DNA of 64,000 nucleotides from Parelaphostrongylus tenuis. Taxonomy: Eukaryota > Nematoda > Chromadorea > Rhabditida > Metastrongylidae. How positions within the stretch are numbered: position 1 is the first letter of the stretch; each line of letters starts with the position of its first letter. Shown piece after piece: positions 34,301 to 46,300 of this stretch. Position numbers and translations under genes: made by a program. The notes beneath the pieces were generated by a model, which saw nothing but the letters and a program-made list of their open reading frames with translations, had not been told where the DNA came from and searched no databases. The stretch is taken from NCBI GenBank assembly GCA_019055375.1, contig JAHQIW010001979.1, forward strand, positions 124,001 to 188,000. Reading direction: 5' to 3'.

Positions 34301-37300
34301 TATACAGGTTGGCTATACTTGTTAAAAGACGGAGAGATGGAGCTGTCGTGGAACCAAATTCTGCCAGATAATCTTTTTTGACCCACGCATTTGGCCTGTT
34401 ATATAGGACTGACTTATTGAGCGCGATACACGTGTTTCAACTTTCACAGTCTCATCAATCAGGCGATGCCCTTTCGTCTTTAGCCAATCCTCTTGGGGCG
34501 CTCAGTCCTCTATACTAAGAGTAGCCGACGATGAACATTTTACACTGTAAGTCAAGTGAAATTATTCACTGAACAGACAGTGTTGTACACTCGATTGCTC
34601 CTGACTGGTATCGTCAGTGTATCATACCTTTCGATTCGAATGTATTCTTGAGACCACGCTCAAATTTTAATATGCCAGATAGTCAAACAAATTCTCCTAT
34701 TACTCATACACGAATGACGTGTAGAGGAAAATGGTAGTGAAGAGGCGCGCAAGATTAATGAGGGTTCTTGTGGGCGGCTAGAGCGCCACTGGTCTCCAGA
34801 CTGTTCTCTCCAGCTTTGAACTTCGCGAACCACTTCCTAACCCTCTGTTCTGCAGCCCCTATCATCGCCCCAATGTACATTAATCTTGAGCTTCATTTCA
34901 CTAGCATTCTCTTCCACGCGACATTCGTGCATGAGTAGCAGAGCAATCTGTTCCCAACCCGTCTCCATCTCGAAAAATAAGGACAAGTTGTTACCAAAAT
35001 GACTGTGAGAAAGTGCGCAGTTTGAACGATGCCAAAATATGCAATCTTGATTTCTTCTAGTCAATAAATCTAGTGTTTATTGCTCTAACGCCGAAACTTA
35101 TGGAACATCCTAGTAGTACAAACCAAAATCCTCCATCTTACACCTTGAGAGTTCTAGTAACTCATCACATAGATGCTACAGAGATGATCCTGATTGTGAA
35201 ACTGTGACGTTTTCGTCCTTACTACAACAAGACTTTTTGTGCTTAGAAGGGGTTCGGTATGTTAATCTGGGAGCATGGCCAATTGCAATTTGGTGCTATG
35301 AATCACGCTTAGCCACAACACAGCTATTACCTGGCAGGTGATGAACCTCGGTAACCACTGGTTTAGGGATTCCGGGGAAGGCAACTTTGCCCAGCTAGCA
35401 AACTATCGGCAAAACGAAAGATTTTCCATTTGAGTGATGAAGACAACGAGTCATTCAAGTAATAAATTTTCTAATAGTCGATAATCGGGTACACTTTGAT
35501 AGTACGTTGAAGGTATTTTATGAGTCTGATCTGTCCGTAGAGCGGAATTATGTCTGGCAGGCTTCAATTGTCAACGTTTGACATGCTTCATCTGTGGTAA
35601 TCTTGAGTATCAATTTTCTTCGCTTTCAATGTCTTTGTCTTCTAATAGTCGACTGATTTATTCATTGCTTCTTCAAACAATCCCCAAGACCGACTACCTA
35701 ATAACCTCGGATCCTTCAATATTCCTGATTTTCTCTTTAAGCCAAACACAAGGTGTTACACTAACTTTATTTGACAGCTGACGTTTTGGCAGTTCGCCTT
35801 CTTCAGAGCCTGGAAAGGTCAAGTTGTCTACAGTCCAATTAGTCAAACACCTCTATTAATCTTTTAGAAAAAATCACCAGACCTAGATTTTAATCGCATC
35901 AAGCATAAAATCAACTCACAACATATTCACCGTTTTTTATGTGTTTCCGCTGAGTTGTTCAAGTGGAAATCACCTTAAAGATCACATAAGCTCGTAATGC
36001 ACGCCAATCATCGAAACACTACAGTCTTATGTACTAACTCGTATTAGGAGTGATAACGAGACATTCTACTTTCCTGCGGTTTATAGCTGGATTGATAGTG
36101 TCAATCCAAAACGTTTCCAAAATCTTTCAAATTGATGTCTTATGTAGCTGAGCAAGGATGGTGACCTTTATATCTATATCTACTCTGTCAAGCTTCTGTG
36201 CTTTGTGTGTCTCTAGCGTGGTTTTTCGTCTGTTATGACCTAGTCAGCTAGATGTTCTTCTATGAGGTCATAGAGCCGCTTACCCGTCTCGCCAATATAG
36301 TTGTCGTTGCACGCTTGCAAACTGCCGTCAGGACATATTTTGCAATCTTTCATTATACAGAGACGGTCATATAAGCAGTTGCGAATTAATTGGCGCCTTA
36401 GAGTATTCGGGGGTATCTCAATGATAGTTACCGACTGCTCTATACCTGCTCTTTGGAAAAAACGTTTTGTAGCCGTACTAAAGCCAGTCTCATGGATTCT
36501 ACTCTCTGCTCTCCTTCAGTACACACATCGGCGGCTGTTTGAAACATGTTTGTGACCAATGTCGATTTCGTGTGTGAGGGATGAGAGGAGAGTTAGTGAA
36601 TCATGATATTCTTATTACTTGGTTTTCGGTACCATCTTCAATGTAGGCTAATTGCGAACCTGTGTGATCTCCTTGCGGTGATTTTCACTTGAAATATTAT
36701 ATGGAACGCACAAAAAATCGGTGAGTATGTTCACAGTTGATTTTGTACTTGATGCGGTTGAAATCTAGGTCTAGTAATTTGTTCCAAAGGAGTAATGGAG
36801 TTGTTTGACTGATTGTACTGTAGACAACTTGACCTTTTCAGGCTCTGGAGAAGGCGAACTGCCGAAACTTTGACTGTTGAACAAAGAATATCAAAACACC
36901 TCGTGATTGGCTTAAGAAGAAGGCAAGACATGTTCATTACTATTCATCGAAAGTCGATGCGCGCAGGCGACGATCAGTATTTGTTTTCACTTCTTTTGTT
37001 GTCGATCCTATTTTTGTCTCTTTTGATAATTTCGAAGTTTTCGGTCCATGAATCATGTAAAGAATAAGCTATCCGGTAGTGACCAATCTATCTGGAATGC
37101 GCCGTCCATTTGACGTCATTCGTAGCATCGCACTTGTGAATGCATACTGATACCATGTCAATGTTTTTTATTCTCCAGACACGTTTAATTCAAATTTTCC
37201 AACCTTTGAGAGATAAAGTACTTGGTTAACCCTGCTGCAAAGCCCAATCAATGATCATATGTGTAATCCAGCTCCCTTGAACCCCTTGGCAACCACCCGT

Positions 37301-40300
37301 TGTTACGTCGTACGGCGCATCGCGCTTGCGACGGCAGTTTGTACTATTTCGCGCTGCAATAGAAATGAAGAACTTTCTTTGAATACTTGAAGTTCTGTGG
37401 GAACATTGTCAGCATAAAATGATGGAATATCATAGGAGAGACTTATGCAATGGAGTTTTTTTCAGTAAATAGAACGTCTATCCATCGAAAATTTCTCTGT
37501 GATTCGACGAGAAAGCCACATCCTTGTGAAAGGGAACATATTTACAGCAGTTAAATAACATTTGTTGCTTTCTTTTTGAATCTGCTTTTGTAATCATTTG
37601 TTGCCTAGAGAAATGCCAACTTTCATACTAGGTTTGGTTTATTTATAGACCTTATTACGTTTTATTGAAAAAGGAAAAATGACGTACTTCAGTCGCAGTT
37701 CATTTTTCCAACTTCACCGAGGATTTTTTATCGTTATGTAGTAAACTTCTGACTCAAAAGATATGTTGTCGCTATGAAATGATTTAATGTTATTGGAGAG
37801 ACTTCTATAAACTCATTTATAGTAGAAGGAAAGCCTGTTCTTCTGAAAATCTCCACTTTTATTACGACTTATGTGGTTTGCAATCGCATCTAGTAGAATG
37901 TACTCTCGTTTTCCTACCTTTTTTACCCCTTAACGGAGTACTTTCACTGGACTATTTATAATCATTCACTAGCTTGAGAAATGATGATTGTAATATTGAG
38001 CTTGGTTTATGAAAAAGACCTCCATAGTGAGCTTTAATGAATGAAAAGAGGGCTAAGTTTTATTTTGGACTGGATAGACCGTTTTTTGAATATTACATTG
38101 GTTATGTGGTACTTAGGCAGTATAATTTTGATTTCTGAATATCATTACGAAAGAGTAGATTATTCATCTAAGGAAAGGAATTCCAGCATAAGGATACCCA
38201 AGTTTTCCGGAAACCTCATTTTTGATTGCTAATCATATCACTACGCCACAATTGGTATTTAGCTCGTAATAAAGTTGCACACACTTTATAGTTCGGTGCG
38301 TAAGTTGATCCGTCTACTTCAGTTAAACACTGGCACGTTAATAGATACGTATGGAATTTAAGAGCTGTAACTCAAAATAATCGGATTTGAGCGATGAAAT
38401 CCGATCAAATCCGTTGCGATCCGACAGTATTGAGAGGCGTTGACTTGGCAATTAAGTCCTGCTGTCGTATTCCTTCATGGGGATTTTTATCCTAATTTTC
38501 TTTCGCTTGAAAGTGCCCGAAGCGTGAATTTGCGATGTTATAATGGGAATTTGATATATTTATTCCGCATTCTTGATCAGTGGAATAAAAGGCAGTAACA
38601 GTTCACAGTTTTTCTTGATAAGCCAAAACACGAGTTTTTACGTAAAGTTTATTTGAACAGCTAATGTAACTACGGATTTCGTCTTCTTGAGAGCTTGGAA
38701 AGATCACGTTACGTACAACCTAATTAGTCAAAAACCTCGATAACTCCACCAGCAAATGCCACCAGGTCAGGATTTCAGTCATATGAAAAGCAGAAACAAA
38801 TTTCTTATGCACACATTACGTTCTATTAGTCTTCCATTAAGTTTCCCATGTGGAGAACAAGCTTTTAAGTTCACGTAGATTGCGAATGCTTCTCTCGCAT
38901 CAATATATCACTCTTATGTGCTATGTTGAATCACGCGTAATAGCAAAGCATTCCCTCCTACATTTCATGTTTAGAGTCATGGATTTCACTAAAATAATAT
39001 ACTGGTTCTCAGCTCTAATCACAGGGATGATAAAGCATCAGTGCGTAAGTAATCTTCTCTAGGCATTCTGGACAAACTCATGAGGTTGAGCATGAAGCAG
39101 GGACAAGTGTCTCGTGATCACACGCGATTTCACAGATTACATAGCAGTAATAATAGGTGTACAAATATGACTCCTCTTTTTTTTGCTGTAATAATAGTAA
39201 AAGTAAAGATAAACAAGTTATTTTTTCGTTTCAAAATGCGTTAAAAGCGCTATTTCTTTGCATGTTCTTTTATACGCAATTTTTTATGTGATGGTTTTTA
39301 TAGGACTTTTGAGATGACGCCTTTTGTACCGGAAAAAACGCCATTTTCGAGAACTTTATTCTGCAGTTATTAACCAGAGGTGTTCTAAATTGCTCGATTT
39401 TTATATCAATCTGTTGAGCATTTTCGTGCGAACATTTTGCTATGCAACTTACCCAAACTTGCTTTAAGATGGAGCTGTCGTGGGAGCAAATTCTCTTATA
39501 CTCATGCACGCATAGTGCATAAGGGAAGATGGCTTGTGAAGCGGCGCACAAGATTGATGAAGCTTGGAGCGAGTTCCATCTCAAAGCAAGTACAGGAATG
39601 CTGTATACGAAAATGTTTGCAAGGAAATGCGCAATTGAACTATGCCAAAATTATGCAGTTTCGTTGCAAAATTCATATAAGAAAACCAAAACGACACAAA
39701 CTTTGCGTTTTTGCTGCATGGTAACGCGCGACTTCATGTTGCAAAAGCCATCAAAAACGTCGTGAAAGAACTGAGATAGAAGGATTTGAGAAAGTTTTAG
39801 CTTACCTGTCTTACCCTCCCAACATTACACCGTCAGATTACCACTTGAAATTACCCAATTCAAATTACAATTTAGCAAAGAAAGGCGTTTTTGGATGCAA
39901 AAGTTGCCCTTCAAAATCAAACAAAAATCAATACAAAAAGCAACGAAGTCTTGTTTTTACACCTAATATTTCGAAAACAGGTGCATTCGCAATCTATGTT
40001 ATTTCTGAACATTTGGTCTTCGTGAAATATTCAACGGGAGACTCATGGAAGCGGTGAGTGTGTAGAAAAGTTGTTTGTTTCTAATGTGATTGAAGTCCAT
40101 TCCTCAAAGAAAGCAATATCCACCAAAACGCTAGCTATTCAAGTGAATTTTATTGTAACATTATCGTGTTTTAGCTTTTCGAAAAAAAACTGAACCACTG
40201 GACAGTGGCGCGGTTAATGAGTATTCGCTCTCGAGAATCATGATAAGTCTTCATTATACATCACAGTTTACCAAATCCTCTACGAATTTTTAGTACTTCC

Positions 40301-43300
40301 AATCGGTTCATCCTGTTTTTTGCGATAGTACCCTCCTAATATCCAATGAGTTTCTCTTCTTCATGAATGCCGCTGAACGCCTGTTTAGCGTGCCTATCCC
40401 TAAAATCCAAGAATAGCCGTTATTCAACGTTCCCATCACCACAGATAATATCGATGTAAGCTTTTCTTCAGGCAGAACGGGTGCCTTTGCGACTCTGGAA
40501 GTATGAGGAGTTCGTTTAACTGGGTTGCAGTCAAAGCAATGACCTAAGTATTGCAAATTATCCCTAACCACTTTGTAAGCCTTAAAACGACGGTAAATAC
40601 CCACTTGCTTGTATAGTTATACAGTTTAACTAGTTATCTTTTGTATAAGTAATATCTCTGTTTTGTTTTCCTAAGAGTTGAGAGAGAACAGTGTTGTGAT
40701 TTGTCAGATCTTTTGTATATGGGTGGAAAATCGTGCACATTCTATGAAAAATCACATTCTCTGCGTTTCACGCGGCTTTTATGTGCATATATTCCAGAAA
40801 ACTTCTCTATTTCCGCGTGCTTTCGCCTCTCCTAGTGGAATAAAGCCTTTTTGGCTTCCAGATAAACAAAATGAAAAAAGTGCAACGAAACAAAAGGATT
40901 TCAAGCGTACTCTAATTCGTGTCGTAGAGTAGGGTATAAGAATTTTCAAAAGATTGACAACACTAGCAAAGACACCGAGTAAGTGATTGCAGCGTATTGG
41001 TCAGAAGCAACCTGAAGCACGTATTGGTCATTCGTTCGACCCTCTCGATTCTGAGCTCTCTCAGTAATCCCGCATCTGCTACGCTATGCAGTTTGGTTCC
41101 AGATAAGTTTAAGGGGATAAAAATACTGATAAATCAATGTTTCCGTCAGCTCATTATAAGAGGCCCGGCCAAAAATGCATTTAGCCTCCACAACGTTACG
41201 AATAGAGTCCAGAGCGTGGCCATTTTCATAGAATTGATTATGCCCAAACATTCTATATCTTAAAGTATAATTTTTCACTACTCATTAACTACGACTAGCA
41301 TCTTACTATTTTCGATGACATCATACCATAAGTGAACATCATCACAAACATTATGAAAACATCATGGTCGCTAACGGATCAGCGCTTTTTATTTCGACGG
41401 GCAGACTGCACTTTTTGACGTTTCCCCAACAGAGATATTAGATAAACGCGTCTTTGGAAACAACTTACTTCTTAGATTTTCGGCCTATCCTATCTTTCCG
41501 TCTCAACTATGTTCTCCATCACACCTTGTTTGTAACAAATCACTCTCTGCTCCACTCTTTCTCTTCCTTCAAATAATATTCGTCTACATTGTGTCCTACT
41601 GATACTACCACACAATAGTGTTCTCCGAATACGATAGCGATGAACCGTCTGTTGACTATTGTTGCTACACGACGACGTCACATCGATTGTTTTGTTTCTG
41701 ATTTCTAGCCGTAATGTGTCGTCGTCGTCGTCGTCGTCGTCGCGCGATAAGTTCTTGATGAAAGTGTTTCTTGATATCTTCTGTCTCTTCTCCTTTAATT
41801 TTGCTGTCTGCCTTCATTTCTCACCCCATGACCGCGTAGATAAACATTCACCTATCCTTGCATCTCAAATGTCGGCAGAATCGTATTTTCCATTCCTACT
41901 AATGGTCGTGTATAAAGCATTTGTTACGTGCGAGATGCTTCGCGGCTCTGAATCAGCTCAAAAACGGCGTCATATGCTGGTTGCCGCTATACAAAACGGC
42001 AAATGAACTTATCATTTTCATTCTTGTCCCTATCATTCCGCTTTTAGCTCATCATCTAAACTTATTTTTCAGCTTCTAAAGCTAAAAGTATTCATTAGTG
42101 TTTATATCTTTCGTTTTTAGTGTTTTTTAGACCACGCTCAAATTTCAACATATCTCGTAATTATTATTTGAGCCAACATGTCCGTTATAAGGTTGACTTA
42201 TAGAGCCCCATACACATGTTTCGGCCTTGACAGTCTCATCACGATACTAGCCAAGAGCAGTCGAGTGTGCAACACTGTCCATCCAGTGATAACTTCACTT
42301 GGTGGACGGTTGTAAAACGTTCGTCGTCGCCTACTCGTAGTATAGGGGACAGAGAGCCCCTAGAGGATTGGTTAAAGACGAAAGGTACCGCCCGACTGAT
42401 AAGACCGTCAAGGTCCAAAAACATCGGACTCTATAAGTCAGCCTATTTGATAGATTACATGACATGTTGGCTCAAATAGTAATTACGAGAGTGTTTATAT
42501 CCTCCAACGTACGCCAACCACAACACGTTTTGGAAATTTTCCAGTGGCAAACATGATTCACTATCCTTATACGGAACCATCGGCATTACCATCAGCTGCT
42601 TAACGTTGCTGATTTATTTCATCGTTCATCTACTTCATAAATAGTTATTTTTTTAGTCAATTTAGTTTTTCTGAGTTAATTATGTGACCCGGAGAACGTA
42701 ATCTTTTGTGCCAAGGTTTTTGGGTTATGCATGGTTACTGTGGAAATTCTACGAAGAAGGCTGCACTTTCTGCTCGCGCATCATCATCATGGATATCTTT
42801 TCTTTAACTCGGGCGAAGGGTATCTCACTTCTACTAAATATTGTGGGGAACTTTGTTATGATGTAGGTTTACTTCAATCTGGGGCTAGCACATAAAGTGG
42901 TCGGACTCCTTCACAATCTGAGTGACTCTGTTAAGAGGTTAGTCCTCTGCTTTATACCACGAAAGCGAATTGATTTAGCATTCTTAAAGGGATGAGGCGG
43001 GCCCAATTATTCTACGGCCGGAAGTCATAACAGAGATCAAATGTTTGTTGTGAAGGGGAAAACCCTCATTTCCGCCTTGTGTGCTCCACATAATTGTGTA
43101 TGTGCAGTAAATCAATTGTTCAGTGACATAGTAGATTGGGTTTGTTCGTATACGTATTGGACTAATTGCTTGAGTATATTGGTAATATTTGATTTCTTTT
43201 GTCATTTAACTTCCATGTCCCTCTTCGGAATGCTTTGGTGGCATACTGAAGCAAATAGACACCATTTTTTGGTAGTTTTTTCTTTGTAGAATGTTTTCCA

Positions 43301-46300
43301 TTCATAGGGAATTGCCTTCAGATCAAAATGCATACGATGATCGTCGTTCTTCTATGTACAAAGAACTCGAGCAATATTTGAAGAGAACTTTTCCGCTATC
43401 ACAAATGGAATCCGGTAAGTGATCAATGACAGATAACGTCATCAGGCGAAAACTCTCTCTCTCTTTTGAAATGCTTTATAACTACGTGAGGATCATTTAC
43501 AAGAATAGAAACAGTTCACTTTTTGTGCATATTTTTTTCCATTGCTGAGTCATATAATGCTGGTGATAACTGTCGCCTCAAAATCGACACTAATAATTTC
43601 TACAAAAGTTTTCTTGTAAGGAACGAAAGAATAGGTTCTATATAGAAATTGAAACATTGTAATTTCGACTTCAGGTTCAGCTTAACGATTTCTATACTGA
43701 GTTGTTTTATCAGATCATTCTCGTTGAGAGTGATTGTTGATAGCAGCAATAAGGTCAAAGATAGGTAAGATAAAAGCAAGGCAAAAGTCTCGTTGGTGTA
43801 GTGGACAGCACGTGAGCCTTGGGGAAAATCAAATCGCAGTTTCGAAGCCCATTTGAGGTTTCGGGTGATACTTTCATCTCGGTATCGTTGCGATTGTTAT
43901 ATCTCACATGCTATAAAAAAACAGTAAATGAAGAATTGAAGCACTGGTTGTTAGAGAAGTTCTTTCGCGAAGCTAAATTAAGTTCTGATTTGAAGAAAAG
44001 CATTCGCGACTTTGCAATTTGACTGTAGTGGAACAATATCAGTTATGGTAAATTTGACCTGCATCCTTGAAGGAATTTTCATTATCATCTGTATCACTTG
44101 GAATCATTTTAATCGTCGAATAACTCAATTGATATCTGAAAAGCACTACTTCATCTGGTCTCATACAATTGGTGCTTTTTTAAGGGACAAAAGTAAGACT
44201 GGTTTCTGGGTTTTTGAAAAATTGACCCACTTTTAGCCCTTCGGGCTTCCTCATTAGGGCGGTATTGTGTGATAGGTAACATTTTGAGTTTTCTTCATAT
44301 AAATATGGAACCTAGTAATTGAATGCGATATCAAACCACTATCCATCCATAATAACCCCCTGCCACCTGAATAATATAGGCTGTATATGGAGACTATAAG
44401 TCAATATGTCGCAGCTCAGACAACGAGCCCTCCCTAAGTACATCTCAAGGCATGTAGACAGCCACTTCAGGCTCACATTTAACCCTTATCCGTATAACAG
44501 GATCATGTAACAACGTGGCTGATCAGCTCGAGGCTCGTACGAAAAACAACCGTACTGCGAACTCATTGGGTCATGACCATTGTGGCATTATAATCTCATC
44601 CATGTTGAGGAGCTCATTTTGAAAGTACCGCTCAAATTAAACCAAATGAGATTAGAAGTTAAATTTTCTTATTCTTCAGAATATGAATACGACTCGGCCG
44701 ACGGTCCATCGGAAGACTATTTGCGCTGCCCTTCTACACTTCCATTTGCTGAGTTATCGATAACCTCATCTGTCGTTGTATGTGATGACATCATAACGAG
44801 CTGTTGTACTTTTGCTTTCAGTCTTTCTGTTTCTTGTCATTGGTTTGCACTAAGGCTTCAAAAAAGAGAACGGAGAACTACTTGATTTGTAACATTTTCT
44901 ACTCAGGATGAACAATCTCCTGAGGAAGAAGACTACGCTCATCAGTACACAAGTAGATTACCAATGGACCAACCGCTCTATCAAATATACATGTTAGCTG
45001 AGAACAATAAGCTATTCGATGGAGTACTTTTGAGGGCCAGTGACTCAACAAAGCGAATTGGCTCTTTCTCAGAAGAGCAGGGAAAACCAAATAATATGAG
45101 CTGCACCTCAATTGATCTGGTAAGTGTTATTTCGTGATTTCGTCTTTATCAAACACAGTCATAATTTCATTCCCCACTAAGTGTTTTACAAATATTTCAA
45201 AGAATCTTTTTCAATGGCTTGAGTTGTTCAATGTTGATGAAATCAAAAAAATCAATCTCGATTCGTGTGAGGTCGTCACTTCACCTGTGAAGGTTCCCAT
45301 CATCAATAAATGGTTTTGGTACATAAAAGCAGTGATGTAATGGTATAATAGTAATAATACGTGCACACAGATGTACTTAAGTATGATATACAGTTTCGTC
45401 GCGAGTCGTGTACCTCTTCGGATTCGGGTCGTGGAGCAGACTGTTCGACTTCTGCGTCAGCGTTGACGTCGACTACGTCGATGAAAAGAGAGCGTCTAAT
45501 TGCATCGTCGCATTTTGGAAGTCAAAGAAGTCTATGGTGTGAGCTCGAAGAGGTTAACACCATGTTTTTGCACGAATATTTGAAATGTTTCTAGAAACGT
45601 TATCAAGGGTTCTATAGATAAAGATTTTGGTACTTTTCCGTTTTCTCGACCGTGTTTGAGCTCCTCTTTTGCTCCTGTGAAACATTATAGTAGTCGTTGG
45701 TTAGCTTAATTCAAATCTGAGAATTTGAGCGGTATTTCTTATTTATCAAATGGCTTGTTTCCTCGCCGGTCAGAAGTTTTCCCATGGTTAAATTTAAATC
45801 ATTAGATAGAGCAAATCTTGATGATCTCAGCGGTATGTCGGGCTTTCAAAATGAACTTTGCTGAGCTCTGTTACAGTCGAAAGAAAATTACTTTTCGCAC
45901 GCGGTGAGCACTTCTGGTCTTCTAAGGTGTGTGTACTAAATGTAATATCAATCTGTGACATAAATAACGTGTGAATTTTGACGAATATCAAGATTGTCTC
46001 TGATACTTCGAAATTTTCTCTACACGTCGATGGGCTTTCTTGCAAAATAAGTTAATGTCTTTCAAAGATTGACAGGCTCGAACTGAAATGAAGATTACTT
46101 TCAGAAGGCCAGAAAACTTCGATTGCGTTCGAGAGTGATTTGAAGAAGTAGTTCTTTAGTCCACGACTGTGTTCTACGTCGCTTTTGAGCTACGGTTTAA
46201 GTCGAGATTTTTCTTGCACTATTCAATCGACGTTGACTTTTCATTCTGACTGGGGAAGAAACGAGGAGCAGGAACGAAGGAAAGATGAGTATTCTCGAAC

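Larger units (their letters stand above)
34310..35115 (-). mobile_element. mariner relics hosting the nested element
   Basis: Right part (34745-35115, minus): terminal repeat with GTTCCATAAGTTTCGGCG and AGCAATAAACACTAG, then METGWEQIALLLMHECRVE, ENASEMKLKINVHWGDD, which follows the mariner N-terminal pattern 'LLxEFRxGxNASEAxRxINxxWG'. Left part (34331-34362) matches the plus-strand 'GATGGAGCTGTCGTGG' start seen at 5709 and 39469. Both are truncated. Confidence 0.55.
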
